A DNA stretch of 64,000 nucleotides from Crambe crambe. Its lineage: Eukaryota > Porifera > Demospongiae > Poecilosclerida > Crambeidae. A model generated the notes under the pieces. That model saw only the letters and a program-made list of their open reading frames with translations. It had not been told where the DNA came from and ran no database searches. This document shows, in pieces, positions 33,116 through 45,240 of the stretch. Location of the stretch: contig OZ004583.1 in NCBI GenBank assembly GCA_963924555.1, positions 6,047,501 to 6,111,500 on the forward strand, given 5' to 3'. How positions within the stretch are numbered: the stretch's first letter is position 1; every line of letters starts with the position of its first letter. The position numbers were made by a program, and so were the translations under genes.

Positions 33116-36100
33116 CTTTGACATACTTGGTGGTTACATCCTCAGCAAGTGCATCGTAACCTGCACGCTTGAGCGCCCTGGCCAATCTCCTCCAATCAAT
33201 AACAGGGTTAAGACGCACCATGATCTCAGCTAAGGCTTTCTTTGGTGTAGTACTCTCACTGGACTTGATTCTTTCTATTAGATGTAGAAGTCGTGCCACT
33301 TTCTCCCAATCGTCCACTTCCTCCAACACCTTGTTTATTCTCTCAATGCTGAAGTTGGAATCTGTTAATGATGAAATGAAGATGTACAGGTATAATTATT
33401 CCAACATGATTACTCAAAAACTAAGTGACTATCCCATGCATTGTAGAATGAGAATTAGAATAGTATTGTGCACATAGCTACACATCATACATGAGTCAAT
33501 AAATTTCCCCTACAGCATGTGCACACTTGTACTGATCATTCTGGCTATAGCTGTAATGGATCACTAAAAACAACTAACTCACCTCTAGTACAATAATCAC
33601 AAGCTTTAATGGCCACATCTACATCTTTATAGAGTGCAGTTGCAGTAATTGCCTTCCAAGGTTGATCTGGATGGCTACTGATGTAACACATGGCAGCTGC
33701 CTTCACTTGCTGCTCCTCACTGGGTATACAGGACTTAATACGACGCATTAGACTAGAGAATGGTCTGTAGCCATTGGAATCTTTCACATTGTATATAATG
33801 TGCAATGTTGACTCCTTTGCACTCATTAGTACAGTCGTCAGGTTCTCAACTGTCATTGTGGGGTCTGCAGGGAAAACTTGATTACTGCTAGAACTGAATG
33901 GAAATAATGACCTATGACACAATAGCTACTTTAATCACTTAAAGGGAATTGTCTATGGAAGGGATAGTTTGTGTCATGAAACCATAGAGTCATTTTGGAT
34001 TCCACTGTATCCCATATGAACCATACACTGCAATTTAGTTGCTATGGCATGTACACATGCTATTGAGATCTTACAACTCTAACAAAGCATGGAAAGGGTT
34101 TTAATAGAGGGTACAAAGTTGAATTCAAGCAATCCATATACACTGTTTGAGAATAAGTGTGTTCTAATTGTATTGCAGCCATACAGCTAGCTGATGGGAT
34201 GTAATAGTTGACAGAGTCAGTCACTATGAAATGGAAACAAGTTCCATCAGTTTACACTCAACACTTAATACAGTTCTTAAAATAGTCCAGCTATATGTAC
34301 TATAATGGGAGGGGTTAAGTGAGAATCTGAGAATACAATCATCTAATGAATCAATCTGGCTGAGCCAATTACAAAAACTCTGAGGAGTATGCCATGGGTA
34401 GAATCTTAATAAAGATATTAGCTAGCACACAGTCAGTCAATTAGTCTAAAGTTAGGAGAGGGATGTGTGTGATGGAATAGGGGATTTCCCCTAAATTACC
34501 TGTCACTGGCTCTGCAAAGTTTCTGATGCTGTCAGCATACTTGCATCGACCAGTTCTATCCATTATGCTTATGAGTTTTCTCCATGTAGTGATAGCTTGA
34601 CCAGTCAGGAATTCTTCCAAAGAGTAGTAGTTTTCCTCATACTCCCCCAGAAGTACATATGTATATTTCTGCACATTCTCAACAGAGAAATCTGATCCTA
34701 AAAGAGAATAATAATGTTACTTAGTCGGGATTCTAAGCATGCAATATACGTATGCAGGGCCTAACCTTTTAAAACTCCAGGAATTATAATTCTAAGTATC
34801 AGTTCTGATATTAGATAAGTATGAATGCTATTAATGCTACTATTAGTATGCATATGAGAAATTTTATAGGAATCCCATTCCTTAGGTTATATAGGCTAAT
34901 GAGATTCTAGTGGTCACATGGTCATACCAAAAAGATATAGTCCACTTAGATTTCACTTGGTAAGTCAAAAGACAACTCAAGAGTTTCTAAACTATAGCCA
35001 GCCACTCACATCAAGATCATTACATTCCTGGATCCTATATGGATCATGTCAATACTACTAGAATTTCTTACACTGTTAGCTTACAAAGTATCAACAAGAA
35101 ATGTATCTCTCACCATTAGGAAGGTACTTTGATGCCTGTTCAGCTGCAATCTCCTCCCCACAGTGAGACAGTGCTGTCACCACATTCCCCCAGGTCACAT
35201 AGGGGCACACATGGACTAGGTGATGAACGAGGGCTCCTTTCTGATCGTGAGCAGACTTGATCTGTGATATAGTATGGTCAGCGATCCCCATGTACTTTGA
35301 TATGGTCTCCCAGTCCTCCACCTCCTTTAATATCTCACTTAACAACTCAGCAGTAAATGTTGGATCTGGTAAGAGGAAAAAGTAGTCTCAAGTGTATGCC
35401 CAAGAACAGCGATGACTATGTATGTCGTACTCATCACTTTATTTATATAGCACTAAATTTTCATGGTTTGCAATAGAAGTGTGAACCTCTAATTATTTTG
35501 CAATACCACCAAATCTGCAAAAAAATTACCCCATGAAAAATTCCTGCAATATGGTAGCTTACTGTCCCCTGACCTTTTGAGAAGTTAGTCATGGCACTCT
35601 CAGCAGCCTTCATCTCTCCAACTTCATAGAGCAGTAGGGATAATAACTTCCAAGAGGGACAACCATGACTGGTTATGTAAAAAGAGGCAGCAGCTTGTAT
35701 CTTCTCCTCTCCACTTAGGGATGAGATGCAGGAGAAAACAAACCAAGGACAGCCACCAATAGAATGCGTCTGTTTATCCAGTACAGATGACACATCTCCC
35801 TCTATCTGCATGAGTACTGCTGCTACATTCTCTACACTCAAGGTGGATTCTACAGGAGTAAACACAGCATGTTGCATGACATGGATCATAAAGTACAACC
35901 ATGCAGGTTAGGTGCTATTCAGATGGCTGCATGTATGAATGAATCACACTCATCAAGACTTAGTGAAGTCTGCATGTGCTCATGCAGTCATCCTTGTATG
36001 TCTCATGCAAACATTTCTCATAAGATAATGCATGGAGGTAAAGTATAGAGCTCATAGAGTTCCTATTGTGTAGCATTTTATTTTCAAGGAGTAGAACTTT

Positions 36101-39100
36101 TTTGTGGATCTTAAAATATGAAAATGGAAATTAAAACAAATACTCAAATCTTCCTACCAGTGCCACCTGACTGGGTACTGATACTAATTGTCAGTACTGA
36201 ATCTGCAGTTGATCAAGTTTTAAGTGACTGTTAATTGCTCAGCCTTGCCATTTTCATTCTGGGTGCACATTATTTAGAGTACTGTGCAGCAATTAGCTGG
36301 ATTGATATTTGATACAAATGTAGGCATGCATAGAGGCCGAGTTTTAAGTATGGTGAGCATGAATTGACTATAGTCAGAGCAGCAAGAAAACCAGAACACA
36401 CGAATGAATATGCACATATGTATGAATATAGCCTGCTGCATAAGGGGTAGGTGCCAAGATTTGTTAAAATACTAGATGGTCAATCTGCAAAAGTTGTACA
36501 GTGGAACCTCCAATAAAGGACCCTCCAAGAAAAGGACAACCTCCCAACAAAGGATGCTCTTTTGGGCCCCTTTCCCATAGCATTAGTACATTTTTAACCT
36601 CCGAGAAAAGGATAACCTCTCTGCAAAAACAAAGTGGCTGATCCCAAAGTGTCCTTTACTCGGAGGTTCCACTGTAATGAAAATTGAGCTCCTCCATTAC
36701 AAATTACTATGTAGTATCTATAGGTGGGCATTAATATAAGGGGTCATGATGGCAAAATAAAGTTATCTTGGCAATGGACTCTTCCAGATGATCATCACCC
36801 TGACATGCTTCAAACAATGTTCAAACTTATGCAACTTTCTCAGGACTTAAGCTAAAGTCAGGTCACACACATCAGGTCACACACAGAGAGACCTGAACTC
36901 TGGGCTATAATAATATCAGCTAACAATACAGTCATGCATGATGATCATACCTTGTGGTGGCTCAGCAAACTTTCTGATGTTATCAGCAACACTCTGTGGT
37001 CCTTCATAGGAAATATTATTTTTCACCATATCAAGGGCCCAAATTAGTCTCCTCCATGAAGAAGGTGCTCCCTTTCCTTCTAGCCAGGCATTGAGAACCA
37101 ATGCAACACTAGATGCAGGAGCATCTTCCACTGCTAATCGTCTTTTCAATGATGCTGCCTCTATCTCCAGTATTCGTGGGATGTACTTGGTGATGTTAGG
37201 TAGTGATGTTAGAGAAAACTTGTTTACTGAGAGAAAAAAATCTTGATTGGACTTATTAATGAAAATAGCTAGTGATAGAACTAACAGATAATGATTTAGA
37301 ATAAGATGTATGGATGTATGGAATAAAAGGAAGACTAGTTGTGTGATTTTACAAGGGGACAGAGCTGAGAGTCTCCTTATATGCCTACCGTAAATTGGGA
37401 AATTTTCACTGTTAAAAATAATTTGCGGTTGGCTATAACAACGAAAATTAAACACGTGAAATATTTTCTACATAATTGGTAAAGGTAATGATACTTCAAA
37501 ATAATTTTATCAACCACTTACTCTGATCAGGATGGACTGGTGTCACCACTGGAGGAGGAGGAGGAGAAGAAGAAGGAGGAGGAGAAAGAGAAGTAGGAGA
37601 ATGAGGCCGAGGAGGAGGAGGAGGAAGAGTGGAAGTACGGGAGGTCTCAGGTGCATTATTTAGATGGGGTGTGGTTAGTGGAGTGGTGTTTGGTGATGGT
37701 GATATCAGTGATGGAGTGACTGGAGGTCTTGGGACTGATAAAACCTATAAATAATTATGGTAAAACAGTAACTTGAATCTTCTTACTTGAAGACAAGTTC
37801 TTTCATGAAACATCAAAACCTTATGGTTTGTCAGCAGACAACAATTGAGTTATTGACTGACCTCTGATCTGAGGGGAAGTGGTGGATTGGTGATGCGAGG
37901 GTTGTGCTGGAAGAGAGCGGAGTCAACTGGAGAGGAAAAGGAAGTGGGTGCAGACCTCACTAATTGGGTGGGTGGAGTCTGGAGTGGGAGCTGTGAGAAT
38001 GGGTTGAGGTGGGTGGGATGAGTCGGGCCCTGTGGGTGTGGTGGAAGGGACGGGGGTTGAGTGGAGGATGAGGAAGGTGGTGAGGTGAGTGAAGGAGGCA
38101 TACGTCCAGTGAAGTGAGTAGGTTGGAGGGACACCTGTAACAAGTTTGAATAGAGGTCATGTGTCATACGTAGACCACCAAGTTATAAAGAATATTCTAT
38201 TTCTAATTTCATTCTGTGTATGCTTCAATATTATTTCCAATATCTTGTACTTTTCACATTATGAAATGCACATACAATTACATAGCACGAATATTTTCTA
38301 GCTGGTTAATTTTCTTAGCCCAGCACTAAACACAAAGCTTTGTAAAGTTTAGTTTACATGATTATACATAAAGAACAACTTTGATTTGAATTTTGGACAT
38401 GGCACTTAAAGTGGCTGAAAAAAAATTCTGTATGAAATCCTGGACACACTTGGACTCCTTTCGTCCTTTGTAGAGAGGTTATCCTCATATGTTTGTCCTT
38501 TATCAGAAGTTGCACTGTACTTATGACTGGAATGTATTTCCTTGAAATTTAGACGTTGTATTTCCACACGATGTGCACAGTGTACATGTAATTATGTCCA
38601 TCCCTTCAGTCTCTCATTCATAACTTAAAGCTTTTCCATTACAACTTGATTTACTATGTATGAGGATCTCCTCCTCCCCCCTCCCACCAACCTCGTCCTG
38701 GATTGAAAATAGGGAACCAGGTGTCTTGGGTTTATGTTGTGTGTCTATTACTACTTCCAGTTATCTGGTGACCCTTGGGACCTGTCCTGGTTACAGGGGT
38801 GGCAAGTGACCCTTGGGACTTGTGCTGGTTACAGGGGTGGCAAGTGACCCTTGGGACTTGTCCTGGTTACAGTGGTGGCAAGTGACCCTTGGGACTTGTG
38901 CTGGTTACAGGGGTGGCAAGTGACCCTTGGGACTTGTCCTGGTTACAGGGGTGGCAAGTGACCCTTGGGACTTGTCCTGGTTACAGTGGTGGCAAGTGAC
39001 CCTTGGGACTTGTGCTGGTTACAGGGGTGGCAAGTGACCCTTGGGACTTGTGCTGGTTACAGTGGTGGCAAGTGACCCTTGGGACTTGTGCTGGTTACAG

Positions 39101-42100
39101 GGTGGCAAGTGACCCTTGGGACTTGTGCTGGTTACAGTGGTGGCAAGTGACCCTTGGGACTTGTGCTGGTTACAGGGGTGGCAAGTGACCCTTGGGACTT
39201 GTGCTGGTTACAGTGGTGGCAAGTGACCCTTGGGACTTGTCCTGGTTACAGTGGTGGCAAGTGACCCTTGGGACTTGTGCTGGTTACAGTGGTGGCAAGT
39301 GACCCTTGGGACTTGTGCTGGTTACAGTGGTGGCAAGTGACCCTTGGGACTTGTGCTGGTTACAGGGGTGGCAAGTGACCCTTGGGACTTGTGCTGGTTA
39401 CAGTGGTGGCAAGTGACCCTTGGGACTTGTGCTGGTTACAGGGGTGGCAAGTGACCCTTGGGACTTGTCCTGGTTACAGGGGTGGCAAGTGACCCTTGGG
39501 ACTTGTCCTGGTTACAGTGGTGGCAAGTGACCCTTGGGACTTGTGCTGGTTACAGGGGTGGCAAGTGACCCTTGGGACTTGTGCTGGTTACAGTGGTGGC
39601 AAGTGACCCTTGGGACTTGTGCTGGTTACAGGGTGGCAAGTGACCCTTGGGACTTGTGCTGGTTACAGTGGTGGCAAGTGACCCTTGGGACTTGTGCTGG
39701 TTACAGGGGTGGCAAGTGACCCTTGGGACTTGTGCTGGTTACAGTGGTGGCAAGTGACCCTTGGGACTTGTCCTGGTTACAGTGGTGGCAAGTGACCCTT
39801 GGGACTTGTGCTGGTTACAGTGGTGGCAAGTGACCCTTGGGACTTGTGCTGGTTACAGTGGTGGCAAGTGACCCTTGGGACTTGTGCTGGTTACAGGGGT
39901 GGCAAGTGACCCTTGGGACTTGTGCTGGTTACAGTGGTGGCAAGTGACCCTTGGGACTTGTGCTGGTTACAGGGGTGGCAAGTGACCCTTGGGACTTGTG
40001 CTGGTTACAGGGGTGGCAAGTGACCCTTGGGACTTGTCCTGGTTACAGTGGTGGCAAGTGACCCTTGGGACTTGTGCTGGTTACAGTGGTGGCAAGTGAC
40101 CCTTGGGACTTGTGCTGGTTACAGGGGTGGCAAGTGACCCTTGGGACTTGTCCTGGTTACAGGGGTGGCAAGTGACCCAAATTTCAGGGGTCCAGATTAG
40201 AGGGATATAGCACATGTGCTCCAAAAACATTTGTAACACGAAATCAGGATCCAGTTATTAAGAGCATGAAAATACACGTGCTAAGTCATGGCCAACACAC
40301 TGTATGGGACTTCAGAATGTTACCTTATCTACATTATTAACCACCATTGTCTCTTTGTAGTAGTGTATGCTCCAAGAACCTTTGCTACATGAATATGATC
40401 TGATTACTGGGAGCGTGCAAAGCAAATATAAGCAGAACTCTATCAAAGTTTACCCACACACAGTCACAATATTTATATGGGACTTAGGGAATTTCCCCAT
40501 TTCCATATACATGGTCACACTGAGAAGCTTATCAATCCCACAAGTATGCAGTTGGTCATATTGGTCAGATTGAAGTGGGTAGAACATGAAATCAGGGCTA
40601 TAGCTGCAGGACCATATGGATGACCAGTGAAGTGGGGTGTGTGACCTACCTGAGGTGGGTGTGGTTGGTGTGAAGGATACATGCGAGTCATAGGAGGACG
40701 TGGAGGAGGAGGAGGTTGTAATGAAGGATAGAGTGTCGGAGGAAAACCAGAAGGAGTAAGAAGTCCTGGAGGAGGGTCTGGAAGGATAAAGAGTAAAATA
40801 AAGAGGTTGTCTTTCCATTAAGCTAATTTGCCTCTTTTACTGGTGGACTTTGACCTTCCTAAAGCCTCTCATAGAGTAGTAAAAACCACACCCAATAGCT
40901 ACACCCACCTGCTTAATTTAAAATGATTAGTGTATCATTTAAATATTTAAAGTCCAGGAAGATACAAAGTCATTCAATACTACCAAATTTTGATGACCAT
41001 TACCTAATATCAAGATGTGGTAAGGCCAAGCTTTAATAGAGACTCCGACCCTGTTACTACTTACTGTTTGGCATTGGAAGTGTTGGAGGAGATGAGTGTG
41101 GTGGAGCAGAGACTCCTTCAGGGAGACAAGTGGGAGTGAGGGTTTCTGATGATGGGACTGGAGGGTTATAAGACATATGAGAAGTCAGGGGGTGACAATA
41201 TCACAAAAAGCAAAAATAAATAAATAAAAAATAAACGATTGGATGATAATATGTCTCCCGTAAGTGAGGGAGGTGTTAAAAAACATGGAAATCTATTTTG
41301 TCAGGTCTCACCTTCAAGCTTCTGTTGTTTAGTAGGAGGTTCTACTTCAGTTTGATCAACCTCTAAATCAGGAAATGATAAGATAATCATACTTGGTAGC
41401 TAAGTATGAAGTCCTCCTAGTCCACCATACAGGAAGAGGGTCATTATTAGACCTTTTGGTGTGAAGGAATTTTAACGAGATTCATAAGCAAAAAGTCATG
41501 ATCTGGTGGCCACACCCATTGGTGGGCAAAGTTGTATAACCTTAGCAGATGGTGTTTCTCCTTTAGTGTAGATCCATTTCTACATCAGAACTACAATTCT
41601 ACTATACAAATATTCCCACCAATTCACATTTTGCTTATGAATCTCTTCATTATTACTTCTCCATGGATAGTTGGAGATGAGGCTATGTGCTATCCATTAT
41701 TGTTTATAGAGTATTGTAGCCAGGGATCAAACACTCAAGTAACTAGATTCTCCTTGATGGCAGTAGTTGTATAATAGCTAGCTAGCTATGTAGATGTCAC
41801 AAACAACGTTCCACAACCAGTTAATACCTTTATCAGCTGCTCTAGTCTTAGTCTTGGGTCCAGGGTTCACTTCCACATCCCCAGAGAGTAACAGGATACT
41901 TATAAGGAACAATACCGGCCTGTTACGTCCTCTGGAGCGGGACTCTCCCACTACCCTCCTCCATCTCAAGCAGTTGTGCAAGTGGTGTTTGATAGCTGTA
42001 CGATCATAGCTTATCTTGTTAACTTGCCACTCCCCCTCATCACACCATTGTCGCAGCAGAGACACAATCAAAGCAAACCGAAAGAATAATACGCTACCAG

Positions 42101-42113
42101 AACAAGATGACAT
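33116..42113 (-). CDS. Multi-death-domain protein with 2A-type signal start, copy 1
   Basis: Exons on minus, all phase 1-1 with GT-AG sites: 42113-41828 (signal/2A), 41362-41312, 41157-41065, 40777-40650, 38134-37862 and 37734-37522 (proline-rich), then six death-domain or death-fold exons 37226-36951, 35849-35574, 35365-35114, 34697-34500, 33864-33583 and 33361-33116. The third and sixth are clear death domains (VEDWETISKYMGIADHTI; VDDWEKVARLLHLIERI with WRRLARALKRAGYDALAED). The first is good (SSWRRLIWALDM); the second, fourth and fifth are diverged. The product would be a cytosolic proline-rich scaffold with tandem death folds. It may continue through a 5.8-kb intron into the GTPase exon at 27261, which is also phase 1; otherwise it ends seven codons after the last exon at TAA. 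No frame breaks were seen. Confidence 0.75.
36499..36674. mobile_element. Pogo/Tc1-type MITE in intron, copy 1
   Basis: 176 bp, ends CAGTGGAACCTCC and the mirror image, TA on both sides. It lies in the intron between the first and second death-domain exons. Its twin at 59391-59566 shows that it predates the duplication. A decayed relative is visible near 38440-38520. Confidence 0.85.
37522..38134 (-). CDS. Proline-rich exons of the multi-death-domain gene, copy 1
   Basis: Two exons, 38134-37862 and 37734-37522, encode mostly Pro, Ser and Thr (PPSSSSTQPPSLPPHPQ; SPPPSSSPPPPPVVTP). They suit SH3, WW or profilin-type binding and are probably disordered. Together with 41157-41065 and 40777-40650 they form a spacer between the 2A start and the death domains. 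Confidence 0.65.
38766..40178. repeat. 38-bp minisatellite, about 37 units, with higher-order structure
   Basis: Unit TGACCCTTGGGACTTGTGCT followed by GGTTACAGGGGTGGCAAG. Variants differ at GTG/GTC-C and at AGGGG/AGTGG. A 37-bp variant unit recurs at 39101 and 39632, and the order of variants repeats with a 531-bp period, so blocks of 14 units were duplicated together. It lies within the intron between proline exons 40650 and 38134. It is absent from the second gene copy. Confidence 0.95.
41828..42113 (-). CDS. First exon: hydrophobic leader plus 2A-like peptide
   Basis: ATG at 42113-42111 opens a 95-residue stretch. Residues 8-20 (VLFFRFALIVSLL) and 67-77 (VLFLISILLLS) are hydrophobic, the second running straight into GDVEVNPGP at residues 78-86 (41879-41856). 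DxExNPGP is the defining motif of ribosome-skipping 2A peptides; the break is expected between Gly85 and Pro86. The exon ends GATAAAG before GTATTA, phase 1. N-terminal 2A sequences acting as alternative signal sequences are known for sea urchin NLR-type immune proteins, so a similar dual-targeting role is plausible here. A 2A-bearing retrotransposon ORF start is the main alternative, but no such ORF follows. Confidence 0.75.
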
Positions 42114-42130
42114 GTCTGCCGAGATCCCGA

Positions 42131-42264
42131 GTCTCGATCTCGTGGGGTGGGGTCTTATTTGAATCTGAGCATGAGCAAAAATGGCGGGAATTTAAACATC
42201 TCGATCTCGTAGGGTGGGGTCTTATTTGAATCTGAGCATGCGCAAAAATGGCGGGAATTTAAAA
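42131..42264. promoter_or_regulatory. Doubled 67-bp promoter-like unit upstream of 2A exon
   Basis: Two head-to-tail units (42131-42197 and 42198-42264), each with TCTCGATCTCGT, GGGGTGGGGTCTTATTTGAA, GAGCATGMGCAAAAATGG and CGGGAATTTAAA. AAAATGGCGGGAA combines a YY1-like and an E2F-like core; GCATGCGCA in the second unit is an NRF1-like half site. The units end 18 bp before the minus-strand ATG, so they probably include the core promoter and transcription start. Confidence 0.6.
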
Positions 42265-42606
42265 ATGAAGAGCAGCTGATTTCAGGGTAGATGGTCTTGA
42301 GCTGTGCAATAAAAATTTAGCTAGAAATTGAATTATAGGTAACTGTCAGAGCCCAGTTTTAAAAGAGAAGGCTGTGAATGCCAGTCCCTTGTATACTGCA
42401 ACTTTCTCCCCCAATTTTTTTATTTGGCAAGATAGCAAGCTGGTTACATTCCTTTATCCTTTTCAAAGCTGTAATATTAAATGATCGATTATATATATAT
42501 TTTCAGAGGATGAAGAATTATGTGGGTTTGTTTAAAGGTAGTATTTTAACTATGTCCATAGTATAATAGCTGCACCTCCCATACTGTATGTAGCAGTGAG
42601 TAGTAG
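42265..42606. other. Upstream region between promoter unit and MITE
   Basis: Non-coding sequence; no further structure recognised. Confidence 0.4.
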
Positions 42607-42919
42607 GCCTGAGCTAATTATTCAGGAATAATTTTTTGAATAATAGGTAGCTTCATTCAGAAATTGAATAATAGGCTCTAATTGAGACATCTTTGGTGCT
42701 TCAGTACTATAATGGATGAGTTATGAACTATTATGACTGTCAATCCTGTCAATGTACATCCTTAATAATGATCCTTATTTCTAGCCACATTGGTCAGTCA
42801 GAGTGTTGTCATCACTCTGTTTTGAATAATAGGGGGCTGTCTCTTGAATAATAGGGAGCAAAATGTTGAATAAAATACTTGAATAATGGGCATCTATAAA
42901 TGAATAATTAGCTCAGGGC
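42607..42919. mobile_element. MITE with CCTGAGCTAATTATTCA ends, copy 2
   Basis: 313 bp, opposite orientation to 14394-14726, flanked by TAG on both sides (42604-42606 and 42920-42922). It ends about 10 bp before the start of duplicate copy 2. Confidence 0.8.
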
Positions 42920-43682
42920 TAGTGAGTAGTAATCTTTTTCACTGTTATAGCTACATACGTACAGCATATATAACTCTACACTATATACACCTTTTGATAG
43001 GAACCATGCTGACTAGATTAGATTGTCTTCCGTGTCTCATGACAGTCATGCCTTCGAACGTTACAAATCAGGAATTTGATTGCTATTTCTGTATACAAAA
43101 GACCCATTTATTTCTTCTCCCCTTCCTTCCAGAAGAGGTCTGACTGACTACCAGTAAACTTACAGAGTGATGCTGCAGCATCCTGAGATTGAGGCAGATC
43201 GTATGAAGGTGTAGTGGATGTTCAGTAGCTAGGCAGGAATCCAGAATCTGTATTCAATGTGTATAACTACTTACTCCACATGCTCCATACTAGAGAAAGG
43301 TCAACAAGCTACTCATTCAACAGGTTTCCTCGGCATTTCTTGTTTCGTTTATATCAACAGGAATTGACTAGCTACATTCGGCAAGACTAGATCTTTGAGG
43401 GCGTGTACTTTTGTTTCTCAACTAGCTATGGGCATGCATGCGCCAATGGCAGGAGTTTAAAATATTTTTTTCTATTTCAGTGATAACAATAAAGTATATA
43501 GTTACTTTAAATTCTAAACTTTAGCTGCAGGTGGTTGATCAGCTCTGGGGAGGTCACACATCATGCTGTAACAAAAAAAATCTATTATGACATCTGGGGA
43601 GCTTCCATAGGTAGCTATGCTCATTGAGCATGGTTTGGTCAACAATTAAAGTGTTGTATGTAGTCTCTCACCTTTCATATAC

Positions 43683-43927
43683 TTGGTGGTCACATCCTCA
43701 GCAAGTGCATGGTAACCTGCATCACTGAGTGCCCTGGCATATCCATCCCAATCAAGAGCAGGGTTAAGGCACACCATGATCTCAGCCAGGGCCTGCTTAG
43801 GTGCAGTTCTCACTCAACTTGATTCTGTCTATTAGTGATTCAGGAAGAGAGAGAAATAGTGTAACTTGATCCCAATCTTCCACTTCCTCTAACACCTTGC
43901 TTATTCTCTCAATGCTGAAGTTAGAAT
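43683..43927 (-). pseudogene. Broken death-domain exon
   Basis: It resembles the sixth death-domain exon (33361-33116): matching SNFSIERI and a terminal EDVTTKYMKG-like end with the donor CTCAC. Differences in length near 43805 disturb the frame, so it is unlikely to be expressed as a domain. It occupies the slot where copy 1 has the broken exon at 19948-20202, so the two duplicates differ in their downstream relics. Confidence 0.55.
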
Positions 43928-44613
43928 CTGTCAATGATGAATATGAAGATTACTCTCGATCATTCACTCCTATTTACATACATATGTATGTACTTACTTA
44001 TCCATGACATTTCAGGGTAAGTTACAACTGACTATGGCTAACTATCAAACTTTTGTGACAGAAACTACCTGCATTCAAACTTAAGATGGCAGGAATAGAT
44101 GATCATCCTCTCATCTATTCGTACATACAGGTTTAGTTTAGTAAAGTGAGCACTGTATTAATAGTGGGGGGAATATAGTGTTTTGCACATAGCTACATGA
44201 GCTGCACTGCTATGCATGCCTATTGTAATGGATCACTAACAACGCACGGTCAATCTAGCAGCCGACCCTTTACCTCCAAAAACCAGGCTTCTCTAGTATA
44301 CTAGCATGAAATAACTTTTAAAACCAATGACTTTAAAATCTCATTAATTTTCTAGCACTGAAGCAGTTTTCGTTCCAGTTACACTTCAAAATAGTCCTAT
44401 CAACAACAACTTTACTCACTATTATACCATTTGGCCAAGCAAAGGAAGCTAGCTGGTTTTACATGAAATGTGCCATGTGTTATTTTCAAATTGAATCATG
44501 TTTGCCCCCGAGAAACAACTAATCTATTCGGCATGAGGGAAAAAACTTCAAAAAAAAAGAAAGTAGGAACGAGCCAAAAAATTAAGCAGGTAGGGATAAG
44601 GAAGGAAGTGGGG

Positions 44614-44748
44614 TATGTCTTTGTTCTGTATATCCAGCCAACATAATATGTATATATGTTACTGCACTATATCTGAAGCTATACCCATAGCTTATGGCTT
44701 AAGTATGTAGGGATTGTTGGCTGGATATACAGAACAAAAGATTGACCT
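44614..44748. repeat. Foldback repeat, same family as 62.4 kb
   Basis: Arms GTTCTGTATATCCAGCCAAC and their mirror image, with an AT-rich loop. The same arms are found at about 62380-62485. Confidence 0.75.
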
Positions 44749-45127
44749 TGAGCAACTAAGTTACTGTTCCTCTGGTACTATCCAGTGTAATTCATAATGG
44801 CTGCTGTGAAAAAATGAGCAGCTATGATAAGCTAGCCTAAGAATTCAGATGAGTTCAATGTTCCATTTCCAAATGGAATCTCTTTCTTGCCTCCTCCCTG
44901 CATGATGTAACATTATAATCTTTTGTAACATTATAATCTTTAGCTTGATAGCTAGGTAGACAGTTGGGGGTGGGGCAGTGCAAAGAAGATTAATTACTTC
45001 GTCTAGTATGCTTTCTTTTATCTTTTATACAAACATAGTATCTCTGTGGGTGAATGATACCTCCTTCAATCTACGTAGCTAGCTATGTATTGTTTTGAGT
45101 AGGTATGTATGTGGGGTATAACTGGTA

Positions 45128-45132
45128 GTAGT

Positions 45133-45174
<42 letters not shown>

Positions 45175-45190
45175 TGGGGGGGGGAGGGGT
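45128..45190. repeat. (GTT)n tract followed by G-run
   Basis: About fourteen GTT units, then TTTGGGGGGGGGAGGGG. Confidence 0.95.
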
Positions 45191-45240
45191 ATCTTTACAC
45201 CCTGGTTTTATAGTAGATGAATCAGGGGTAGCTAGCTATT

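Larger units (their letters stand above)
19225..41250. repeat. Segmental duplication, copy 1
   Basis: Sequence from 19225 onward realigns at 42930 onward, and 41250 pairs with about 61500, in the same order and orientation. Examples are P-loop exons 27261 and 50053, MITEs 31801 and 54686, and death-domain exons 33361 and 56260. Long stretches differ by only a few percent by eye. Copy 1 is longer because it keeps the proline-rich exon block and the 38-bp minisatellite. Confidence 0.85.
43980..45240. other. Non-coding stretch with foldback and simple repeats
   Basis: No gene seen. Contains the foldback at 44614-44748 and the GTT/G tract at 45128-45190. Confidence 0.4.

Noticed and set aside
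39003-39719. Repeated 61-residue open stretches in the 38-bp minisatellite
   Set aside because: They arise from the repeat period; the frame is lost whenever the unit length changes, and there is no conserved protein signature.
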